IMG/VR virus record: IMGVR_UViG_3300047382_000470
Location: 1-20,485 of that record
DNA from: a virus
Length of the DNA: 20,485 nt
Reading direction: 5' to 3' (one strand)
The position numbers and the translations under genes were made by a program. Below the pieces are notes generated by a model. The model had not been told where the DNA came from and did not search any database. It worked only from the letters and a program-made list of their open reading frames with translations. This document shows positions 15,218-20,485 of this stretch, piece after piece. Every line of letters begins with the position of its first letter. The first letter of the stretch is position 1.

Positions 15218-15829
15218 ATGGCAAAATTCACAAGAGAACAAATAGAAGAAACGTTAAAGGGTAAAGGATATAAATACTTTACAAGTGATAAAGGATTTGA
15301 TGTTAACATTGTTGGTATCAGAAATTCGGATACACATGGTGAAGTAACAAATAAATTTGATGATACTTTAACAATATCTTATAAAGATTCAGATGGAAAG
15401 TGGATTTATAATGAATATAAAGCAACAACTGACCCTGGTTCACATTGGGAAAAGAACTTATTGAACAAAGATGGTGTAGCAATTCTTAAACCAGGTCAAT
15501 ACAGAGGTTCTCATAAAATTGGATTACACCAAGGTAAATATGAGGCACTAAGACAACAAAAACCTGTTAAGGTTTATAGAGATAATAACAAAGATGGTAA
15601 ATATGATATGATTGAAGAAAATGTACATGAAGGTATATTTGGAATCAACATTCATAAAGCTGGAAAGTTTGTAAATGGTTCAACTCAGATTGATAAATGG
15701 TCTGCTGGTTGTCAAGTACTATCTAAAGAATCGGATTTCAACGAATTTATGGAAATTTGTAGAAAAGCTAGAGATGTATGGGGAAACTCTTTCACATACA
15801 CACTAATAGAATCGAAAGATATTTCGTAA
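15218..15829 (+). CDS. L,D-transpeptidase-like cell-wall enzyme, candidate endolysin
   Basis: 203 residues without a signal peptide or membrane segment. The C-terminal half carries FGINIHKAG with H146 and WSAGCQVL with S162-A-G-C165, the His...SxGC arrangement of YkuD-type L,D-transpeptidases, which use the Cys as nucleophile on peptidoglycan stem peptides. Upstream are TTDPGSHW (70-77) and GQYRGSHKIGLHQGKYEAL (93-111), a pattern I recall from Bacteroidetes chromosomal and phage proteins. YRDNNKDGKYD (120-130) resembles a calcium-binding loop (D-x-N-x-D-G). In a phage the likely role is to cut or modify the host wall at lysis or entry. It lies beside fibre-like genes, so a virion enzyme is also possible. 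No holin gene is recognisable nearby. Activity, hydrolysis or transfer, cannot be told from sequence. Confidence 0.72.
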   Translation: MAKFTREQIEETLKGKGYKYFTSDKGFDVNIVGIRNSDTHGEVTNKFDDTLTISYKDSDGKWIYNEYKATTDPGSHWEKNLLNKDGVAILKPGQYRGSHKIGLHQGKYEALRQQKPVKVYRDNNKDGKYDMIEENVHEGIFGINIHKAGKFVNGSTQIDKWSAGCQVLSKESDFNEFMEICRKARDVWGNSFTYTLIESKDIS

Positions 15830-15845
15830 AACAAAATGAGGTTAT

Positions 15846-16082
15846 ATGGCACAAGAATTATCGAAAGTAGTAAACGCAGCATTTCAAGGTGAACCAGAAC
15901 ACATTGTGTTTCAAATACAATCTACAAAGGAAAAGATAGAACCAACTGACATTCTTAAAGTTGTTGATAGTGGAGTAGAACGAGATTCCAATATGCCTAC
16001 TGATATGTGGGAGGTGGTTAATAGAAATAATAATCACGAATGTAATATAGATTTAGAAACCAAAACCCTTTATTATATTTAG
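15846..16082 (+). CDS. Small protein of unknown function
   Basis: 78 residues, acidic, with one cysteine and no hydrophobic segment, so it is not a holin candidate. Visible segments are LSKVVNAAFQGEPEHIVFQIQ, IEPTDILKVVDSGVE and MWEVVNRNNNHECNI. I do not recognise the family. The start at 15846 (ATATGG) fits the spacing; an ATG ten bases upstream is in another frame. It lies 16 bases after the cell-wall enzyme gene and two bases before the fibre-like gene, so it is part of the same transcription unit and may be a partner or assembly factor of either neighbour. Confidence 0.6.
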   Translation: MAQELSKVVNAAFQGEPEHIVFQIQSTKEKIEPTDILKVVDSGVERDSNMPTDMWEVVNRNNNHECNIDLETKTLYYI

Positions 16083-16084
16083 TT

Positions 16085-16633
16085 ATGCCTATAACAACAT
16101 CAGGAATTGTAAGAGCTTCGGATATAAATACCGAATTTAGAAGGTCGAGTCGTTCATATATGTCTATATGGCATGCTAGAAATGGTTATTATGGTACTGT
16201 TAATACACGAAGGGATAGAAATCCACTTGGTGTTGGTCAAACCAATTCAGGTTATGCTTATTCGGATTGGAGAGGATATCACCACCAAGCATCATTCGCA
16301 CAAATTTATTTGAATCAACGAGAAGCAGATGCAGATGTAGATACTAGAGTAATAAATTATCATTGGCAAGGCACATACATAACTCAAAGATGGCAGTGGG
16401 GAACTACAAATTTAAGATGGATAGGAAACGAACCATATGGTAGAAGATACAATGTTTTATTTGATAATAATGTTGGATGGGGTTCTGCTTGGGCACTTAC
16501 TAGTAGAAGAATATATTCAAATCAAAGAGGATACTTATTAAATGTCCGAGAACGAGTTAGGGATTTTAGATTCTATGATTACTTTACAACAAATAATGGA
16601 GAAAATATTTATATTACAAATACTTCTCCATGA
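16085..16633 (+). CDS. Tail-fibre-like or distal tail protein
   Basis: 182 residues. The N-terminus PITTSGIVRASDINTEFRRSS is a motif I know from tail and fibre proteins of marine myoviruses, where 'ITxSGxIxxSDINxELG' begins a short structural domain. A following YGTVNTRRDRNPLGV and SDWRGYHHQ fit the companion '(S)DxxGY' element. The rest is unusually rich in Arg, Tyr and Trp (RWQWGTTNLRWIGNEPYGRRY), and compositionally beta-rich, as in receptor-binding domains. It lies among small late genes and just before two paralogues. The protein is short for a fibre, so it may be a fibre tip, a connector or a virion decoration. Receptor binding is inferred. Confidence 0.62.
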   Translation: MPITTSGIVRASDINTEFRRSSRSYMSIWHARNGYYGTVNTRRDRNPLGVGQTNSGYAYSDWRGYHHQASFAQIYLNQREADADVDTRVINYHWQGTYITQRWQWGTTNLRWIGNEPYGRRYNVLFDNNVGWGSAWALTSRRIYSNQRGYLLNVRERVRDFRFYDYFTTNNGENIYITNTSP

Positions 16634-16662
16634 AGATTAGTATATAAAACAAAAAACAAATT

Positions 16663-16914
16663 ATGGCAACAAGATATTATAAAACAGCAGATACATATTT
16701 CAAAATTGATGATGGAACAAATGAAGTAATAAGTGTAACCACAAATAGTGATAACAAATGTATAGCTATGAGTATTGATAATAGTGGTTCACCATATACA
16801 CCAATTCAAGAATTTGATTCATATGTTGAAAGAGGAGAAGCTGAACTTATTAGTTCTTCTTTATATGAAGAGAAAAAAATTGAGGTAAAACAATATATAA
16901 GTGATAATTTATAA
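16663..16914 (+). CDS. Small protein, paralogue A of an adjacent pair
   Basis: 83 residues, starting MATRYYKTADTYFKIDDGTNEV. Comparison with the next product shows the shared frame M-x-T-x-Y-x-K-x-x-D-x-YFK, an I/V-x-S strand, a central S-rich beta region, a 'Y-x-x-I-x-E' type segment and a C-terminal helix with YE-x-x-K-x-E-x-K-x-Y. The two are therefore probably tandem duplicates that have diverged. No catalytic motif, cysteine-rich site, signal peptide or membrane segment is visible. The last base of its stop codon is the A of the next ATG. Position between the fibre-like gene and the halogenase suggests a small structural or carrier protein, but function is unknown. Confidence 0.68.
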   Translation: MATRYYKTADTYFKIDDGTNEVISVTTNSDNKCIAMSIDNSGSPYTPIQEFDSYVERGEAELISSSLYEEKKIEVKQYISDNL

Positions 16915-17198
16915 TGAGTACTCATTACATAAAATCACTTGACAATTATTTCAAATTAGTTGATGAGACACTTCAGATAACTAGTTTAGTTACTTCATCT
17001 TACTCGAATGATAGTGGAAGTACTGAAGTAAGTGCTATTACAATATCAAGTATAAATGATTCCTCACGATATGAAGGTATAAAAGAGGGATTTTTAACAA
17101 GTTCAATGAGTGGTTCATCTGCCCCTCAAATCATTACTCAAGTAGAGTATGAATCAGTAAAAGAAGAAATTAAAAGTTATTATTTAGAAATTATATAG
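16914..17198 (+). CDS. Small protein, paralogue B of an adjacent pair
   Basis: 94 residues, starting MSTHYIKSLDNYFKLVDETLQI, a clear relative of the preceding product. It is longer through a serine-rich middle (SSYSNDSGSTEVS and later SSMSGSSAP). The C-terminal helix VEYESVKEEIKSYYLEII matches LYEEKKIEVKQYI of paralogue A. The start overlaps the preceding stop (TAATG), and the halogenase ATG follows one base after its stop, so translation of the three is likely coupled. Ser and Tyr residues are abundant in both paralogues. I see no enzymatic motif. A role as structural protein or as a substrate or partner of the halogenase is speculation from context. Confidence 0.68.
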   Translation: MSTHYIKSLDNYFKLVDETLQITSLVTSSYSNDSGSTEVSAITISSINDSSRYEGIKEGFLTSSMSGSSAPQIITQVEYESVKEEIKSYYLEII

Positions 17199-17199
17199 A

Positions 17200-18747
17200 A
17201 TGAAAATTGTTATAGTAGGTGGAGGAACCGCAGGTTGGTTATCTTCACTATTCCTTGCCAACATCAATAGGAGAGATGAAAAAAATCCCTTATACGATAT
17301 TACAGTAGTAGAAAGTGAAGACATTCCAATCATAGGTGCGGGTGAAGGTTCAACTGGTGCTATGGCTCTCGCACTCATAAATACACTAAAAGATTTAGAA
17401 GGATTAAGTGAACAAACTTTTTTTGAAGAATGTAGTACTACTTTTAAGTTAGGTATTGAGTGTAAAGATTGGAATGGTATAGGTGATTCTTATTTTGAAC
17501 CAATACAACCAACAAAAACATGGGAACTACCAATTGATGTAGATTTTTGTATTTCTAAAAAATATAAAGATGCTTCATATGGGACTTTTAACAGAGTTTT
17601 GTGGGACAATAATTTATCTGCATTTTCAAAAGATGGAACTGTTGGTGATGAGGGGTATGCTTATCATTTTGATGCACATAAAGTTGGAGAATACTTCAAA
17701 AAAGTTGCATTAAAAAATGGAATAAAATTACAAAAAGGTACAGTATCTAATACCAACATAAACCCTCAGAATGGTGAATTACAAAAAGTAAAACTTTCAG
17801 ATGGTACTGAAATAGAATCCGATTTTTGGATTGATTGTACTGGATTCAATAGAGTTCTTATAAATTCAGTAGGTTATGAATGGGTTTCTTATTCAGATTA
17901 TCTTCCTGTAAATTCAGCACTTGTTTATACTCATGAAATAAATGAAAATGAAATTATTAAACCATCAACTTTAGCATGGGCAATGCCAAATGGTTGGATG
18001 TGGCAAATACCAACACAAGAAAGATATGGTTGTGGATATTGTTATTCTGATAAGTTTGTATCTGAGGAACAAGCTCTGAAAGAACTACAAGAAGTTACTG
18101 GTAGAAAGATAACACCACTTAGAAATATAAAGTTCGATAGTGGAAGATTGAAAGAAGTTTGGAAAAAGAATGTACTTTCAGTAGGATTATCATCTTCCTT
18201 CTTAGAACCATTAGAAGCAACATCAATTCATTCATCTATTATTCAGTTAGTTAATTTTACACAACATCACTTATCACACATTAAAGAAAACTTACTTAGA
18301 GAGTCCAATATAAAATCATATAATACTGGTTTTAATAGAATGGTAGATGATTTTAGAGACCTTGTTCAAATCCATTATATGGTAGAAAGAGAAGACACAC
18401 CATTTTGGAAATATATAAAAAACGATTTGAAACGAGGTGATTTGGTAAAGAAAATCTTAGAACTATGTGAATATAGAGTTCCAAATTCTTGGGATTTTGA
18501 TAATTACAATGGTTCTGCTGGTTGGGCAGTTTGGTCTTTTATTCTAGCAGGTAATAAATTAATTTCAGATAAGGTTTTAGATAACACTATGAAATCACAG
18601 GGAATTCACATTATGGGTCCTGATGCATATCAAAAACTAGAAGAGTATTGGAAAAAGAATAGTGAAAATTACTTACACCACACGGAATTTATCCAAGCTA
18701 TCAAAAATTTTAATAAAAATAAATCAAAAAATTTGGAATTGTCATAA
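17200..18747 (+). CDS. Flavin-dependent halogenase (tryptophan halogenase family)
   Basis: Uses reduced FAD, oxygen and halide to make hypohalous acid, which halogenates an aromatic or other electron-rich substrate. 515 residues, close to PrnA/RebH (about 530-540). The FAD-binding GGGTAGW is at 7-13. The lysine that carries the halogenating species is in TFKLGIE at K83. The diagnostic GWMWQIP (WxWxIP) is at 265-271. The EPLE motif at 336-339 corresponds to the PrnA EPLES region with its active-site Glu. All key elements are present, so activity is likely. A cyanophage member of this family (VirX1) is known to iodinate many substrates. No flavin reductase gene is in the window, so reduced flavin would come from the host. 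The true substrate is unknown. The preceding gene ends one base upstream. Confidence 0.92.
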   Translation: MKIVIVGGGTAGWLSSLFLANINRRDEKNPLYDITVVESEDIPIIGAGEGSTGAMALALINTLKDLEGLSEQTFFEECSTTFKLGIECKDWNGIGDSYFEPIQPTKTWELPIDVDFCISKKYKDASYGTFNRVLWDNNLSAFSKDGTVGDEGYAYHFDAHKVGEYFKKVALKNGIKLQKGTVSNTNINPQNGELQKVKLSDGTEIESDFWIDCTGFNRVLINSVGYEWVSYSDYLPVNSALVYTHEINENEIIKPSTLAWAMPNGWMWQIPTQERYGCGYCYSDKFVSEEQALKELQEVTGRKITPLRNIKFDSGRLKEVWKKNVLSVGLSSSFLEPLEATSIHSSIIQLVNFTQHHLSHIKENLLRESNIKSYNTGFNRMVDDFRDLVQIHYMVEREDTPFWKYIKNDLKRGDLVKKILELCEYRVPNSWDFDNYNGSAGWAVWSFILAGNKLISDKVLDNTMKSQGIHIMGPDAYQKLEEYWKKNSENYLHHTEFIQAIKNFNKNKSKNLELS

Positions 18748-18763
18748 ATTTGTCTTATATTTG
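18732..18763 (+). promoter_or_regulatory. Host-type promoter, first of tandem pair before gp32
   Basis: TTTG at 18732-18735, 20 bases, then TATATTTG at 18756-18763. The TTTG box lies in the last codons of the halogenase gene. An ATG begins nine bases downstream at 18773. The first twelve bases, ATTTGGAATTGT, are repeated exactly in the second promoter of the pair. Confidence 0.8.
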
Positions 18764-18772
18764 TGACAATAT

Positions 18773-18847
18773 ATGAAGAAATACACCTCCGAAAAAAAAA
18801 TTACAAAACATTTGGAATTGTTAAAAACTTTTCGTATATTTGTATAA
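18773..18847 (+). CDS. Possible 24-residue leader peptide ORF
   Basis: A short ORF starting nine bases after a perfect host-type -7 element, the same distance as for the polymerase-like gene. The product would be basic (MKKYTSEKKITKHLELLK, then a short hydrophobic end). Its 3' half overlaps the second promoter of the pair. It could be a small phage peptide, a translated leader or chance. There is no homology I can name, and the length gives no statistical support, so promoter spacing is the only argument. Confidence 0.25.
   Translation: MKKYTSEKKITKHLELLKTFRIFV
18811..18842 (+). promoter_or_regulatory. Host-type promoter, second of tandem pair before gp32
   Basis: TTTG at 18811-18814, 20 bases, then TATATTTG at 18835-18842. 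Transcripts would start near 18849 and meet the weak terminator at 18860-18884 before reaching gp32. An ATG again follows nine bases after the -7 element, at 18852. Confidence 0.8.
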
Positions 18848-18851
18848 ATAA

Positions 18852-18932
18852 ATGGAGATAGACCCTCTTAAAATTGGGTTTTTTGATATTTATATAAGGT
18901 GTAGGAAAGACACCAAAATAAAACCTAAATAA
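18852..18932 (+). CDS. Possible 26-residue leader peptide ORF
   Basis: The ORF starts nine bases after the second host-type promoter of the tandem pair and ends at TAA 18930-18932, 28 bases before the gp32 ATG. The predicted product begins MEIDPLKIGFFDIYIRC and ends basic. It spans a weak terminator-like hairpin, the late-type motif and the GGTGT/ACACC hairpin, so its translation could influence those structures, as in attenuation. It may equally be a by-product of regulatory sequence. Evidence is limited to the ATG position. Confidence 0.2.
   Translation: MEIDPLKIGFFDIYIRCRKDTKIKPK
18860..18884 (+). terminator. Weak terminator or attenuator in the gp32 leader
   Basis: ACCC (18862-18865) can pair with GGGT (18876-18879), extended by an A-T and a G-T pair at the base (18860-18861 with 18880-18881), around a ten-base loop. 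Six T residues follow (18879-18884). The stem is short, so termination would be partial. A late-type motif starts at the next base, as after the two strong terminators earlier in the window. Confidence 0.45.
18885..18894 (+). promoter_or_regulatory. Candidate late promoter motif, gp32 region
   Basis: GATATTTATA directly after the T run of the weak terminator. It ends 66 bases before the gp32 ATG, more than twice the spacing seen elsewhere, leaving room for the hairpin leader at 18898-18926 in the transcript. gp32 thus appears to have both host-type and late-type promoters. Confidence 0.5.
18898..18926 (+). promoter_or_regulatory. Candidate translational operator of the gp32-like gene
   Basis: GGTGT (18898-18902) pairs perfectly with ACACC (18910-18914) around the loop AGGAAAG. 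The loop's AGG (18903-18905) can pair with CCT (18924-18926), which would make an H-type pseudoknot. Some 34 bases of A/T-only, structure-poor sequence, with two TTAAA elements, then run to the ATG at 18961. T4 gene 32 is autoregulated by gp32 binding a pseudoknot followed by an unstructured A/U-rich leader, so the layout is comparable. The S2 stem is short, and this is a structural inference. Confidence 0.4.
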
Positions 18933-18960
18933 TAAATTATAAACATTAAAACTTAAAATT

Positions 18961-19785
18961 ATGGCACTAGATTTGAATGCAATCAGAGGTAGACTGAACA
19001 AACTACAAAACACTTCAAACCGCAAAGATAATTTGTGGAAACCTACTCCAGGTAAACATCAAGTAAGAATCGTTCCTTATACATTTTCTCCTGAAAATCC
19101 TTTCATCGAACTATTTTTCCATTACAACATCAACAACAAAACGTACTTGTCTCCAAGTTCATTTGGAAGACCAGACCCAATCGTTGAGTTTGCTGAAAAG
19201 TTGAAAAGAATGGGTGATAAAGAAGATTGGAAAGCAGCGAAAAAAATGGAACCAAAATTAAGAACATTCGTTCCTGTCATCGTAAGAGGTGAAGAGAATG
19301 AAGGTGTAAGATTTTGGGGATTCGGTAAAACTGTTTACCAAGAATTATTAGGATATATCGCAGACCCTGATTATGGTGATATTACTGACCCAACAAGTGG
19401 TAGAGATATTACTATCGAGTATACATCAGCAGATGACGCAGGAACTTCTTATCCTGTAACTACTGTTCGTGTAAAACCAAATCAGACTCCATTATCTGAA
19501 GATAGTTCAGTACAAACTAACTTTATGGAGAATCAAACTAATATTACTGACATCTATTCAGAATTATCTTATGATGAATTAAAATCAGTATTAGAAGGAT
19601 GGTTAAATCCTACTGCTGAAGAAAGTACAGAGAGTGTTTCTCAACAAACACTTTCAACTCCATCAGCACCGAAAACTGAAGCAACTCCTGCAGTAGCAGC
19701 AGCACCTTCAAACTCGGTAAGTACTGAAACTAAAAAGAAAATGGATGATGTCGCATCGGCATTTGATGATTTATTCAACGGATAA
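18961..19785 (+). CDS. gp32: Single-stranded DNA-binding protein (gp32-like)
   Basis: Coats single-stranded DNA during replication and recombination and recruits partner proteins. 274 residues, against 301 in T4 gp32. The start MALDLNAIRGRLNKLQ is the basic N-terminal segment that mediates cooperative binding. The core includes WKPTPGKHQVRIVPY, PFIELFFHYNI and FVPVIVRGEENEGVRFWGFGKTVYQEL, the OB-fold part recognisable in gp32 relatives. A linker rich in S, T, P and A (about 218-258) leads to an acidic end, MDDVASAFDDLFNG, which in gp32 binds other replication proteins. The protein has no cysteine at all, so the zinc site of T4 gp32 is missing. Leader signals include tandem host-type promoters and a possible autoregulatory operator. 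uvsX follows 18 bases later. Confidence 0.9.
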   Translation: MALDLNAIRGRLNKLQNTSNRKDNLWKPTPGKHQVRIVPYTFSPENPFIELFFHYNINNKTYLSPSSFGRPDPIVEFAEKLKRMGDKEDWKAAKKMEPKLRTFVPVIVRGEENEGVRFWGFGKTVYQELLGYIADPDYGDITDPTSGRDITIEYTSADDAGTSYPVTTVRVKPNQTPLSEDSSVQTNFMENQTNITDIYSELSYDELKSVLEGWLNPTAEESTESVSQQTLSTPSAPKTEATPAVAAAPSNSVSTETKKKMDDVASAFDDLFNG

Positions 19786-19803
19786 TAATAACAAGTTACA
19801 ATT

Positions 19804-20485
19804 ATGGCAAAAAAAGAAATGGATTTAGCTGCGGAATTGGCTTCCGAGCTAAACAAAACAAACAAAGACCAAAAGGTTGCCTTCTTCTTAGGAGAGGATG
19901 ATGCACCCACAAATGTGGATGGATGGATATCAACTGGATGTGCTATGTTGGATGTTGCCATTTCGAATCGCCCTTATGGTGGACTTCCTGTTGGAAGAAT
20001 TACCGAAGTCACTGGTTTAGAACAAAGTGGAAAATCATTAGTATCTGCTCACCTCCTTGCTGAAACACAAAAGCAAGGTGGTGTAGCAGTTCTTATTGAT
20101 ACAGAAACTGCAGTAAGTAGAGAATTTTTAGAAGCAATTGGTGTAGATGTAGGAAAACTACTTTATGTATCAGCTGATTCAGTAGAACAAATTTTCGAAT
20201 TTACCGAAACAATCATTGAAAAAGTAAGAACCACACAAAAGGATAAATTAGTTACAATTGTAGTAGATTCCGTTGCAGCAGCGTCAACTAAGAATGAGTT
20301 GGCAGCTGATTATGGTAAAGATGGATATGCTACTGATAAAGCTATTATTATCTCAAAGGCGATGAGAAAGATTACCAATCTAATTGGTAGGCAAAAAATT
20401 ACCTTAGTATTCACTAATCAATTAAGACAAAAGATGAATGCTATGTTTGGTGACCCTTGGACTACTTCTGGAGGAAAAGCTCTTG
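19804..20485 (+). CDS. uvsX: UvsX/RecA-type recombinase, 5' part
   Basis: ATP-dependent strand-exchange protein, which forms filaments on single-stranded DNA and takes over sites loaded with gp32. The first 227 residues are in the window and the frame runs off the right end. The Walker A motif GLEQSGKS is at 71-78, the catalytic glutamate region LIDTETAVS has E102 (RecA E96 region), and Walker B TIVVDSVAA has D155. TNQLRQKMNAMFGDPWTTSGG (204-224) matches RecA loop L2. The L2 and Walker A sequences are closer to cellular RecA than to T4 UvsX, so RecA-like is equally apt as a name. It starts 18 bases after the gp32 stop without a terminator between, so the two are probably co-transcribed. Confidence 0.93.
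   Translation, partial: MAKKEMDLAAELASELNKTNKDQKVAFFLGEDDAPTNVDGWISTGCAMLDVAISNRPYGGLPVGRITEVTGLEQSGKSLVSAHLLAETQKQGGVAVLIDTETAVSREFLEAIGVDVGKLLYVSADSVEQIFEFTETIIEKVRTTQKDKLVTIVVDSVAAASTKNELAADYGKDGYATDKAIIISKAMRKITNLIGRQKITLVFTNQLRQKMNAMFGDPWTTSGGKAL

Noticed and set aside
4469-15641. TATATTTG strings inside genes at 4469, 12081 and 15634
   Set aside because: None has TTTG 20 bases upstream. The copy at 15634 has only a partial ATTG at 19 bases, so none is reported as a promoter.
18843-18850. TATAAATA, the exact T4 late promoter element, on the + strand before gp32
   Set aside because: I found it only here, overlapping the start region of a host-type promoter. The recurring element of this phage is RATATTTATA, so this copy is probably chance in AT-rich DNA.

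Overview
The window looks like about 20 kb of a T4-related contractile-tailed phage (myovirus) that infects a member of the Bacteroidetes, most likely a marine flavobacterium. Three observations support this. The DNA is very AT-rich and every confident gene is on the + strand. Tail sheath, tail tube, gp32-type single-strand DNA-binding protein and a UvsX/RecA-type recombinase are all recognisable. Four intergenic sites match the Bacteroidetes housekeeping promoter (TTTG, 20 bases, then TATATTTG). Most genes lack a Shine-Dalgarno sequence, as is usual in that phylum. Host assignment is inference from the promoters; no host sequence is present.

Layout. 1-2080: 3' part of the tail sheath gene, then the tail tube. 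2193-3153: a tail assembly chaperone pair with a possible programmed frameshift between its two ORFs. 3219-10751: a tight run of a small protein, tape measure, tube-cap-like baseplate protein, LysM baseplate protein, large baseplate hub protein and a small virion-type protein. 10811-13089: a family 2 glycosyltransferase and a compact family-A DNA polymerase-like protein, each with its own host-type promoter. 13118-17198: a 542-residue probable virion protein, a conserved hypothetical, an L,D-transpeptidase-like cell-wall enzyme, a small unknown, a tail-fibre-like protein and two small paralogues. 17200-18747: a flavin-dependent halogenase. 18748-18960: a dense regulatory region. 18961-20485: gp32-like protein and the 5' part of uvsX. 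No tRNA, insertion sequence or CRISPR array was seen, and no stretch over 300 bases lacks a gene.

Regulation. Two promoter classes are visible. Host-type promoters, with an exact 20-base spacer, precede the glycosyltransferase, the polymerase-like gene and the gp32 region. A different motif, consensus RATATTTATA without the upstream TTTG element, lies 20-27 bases before five genes (tube, chaperone, small protein starting the tape-measure operon, 542-residue protein, conserved hypothetical) and 66 bases before gp32. In three places it directly follows an intrinsic terminator. It is probably the phage's own late promoter, although it reads as the reverse complement of the T4 late element TATAAATA.

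How the genes work together. The left half builds the tail: the tube and sheath polymerise from a baseplate assembled on the tape measure, with the chaperone pair loading the tape measure. The right half holds host-facing functions (fibre-like protein, cell-wall enzyme, halogenase) and the start of the replication and recombination module. The observations most worth a second look are the late-promoter motif, the polymerase-like protein with an altered steric-gate position, the frameshift junction, the halogenase with its small neighbours, and the gp32 leader.
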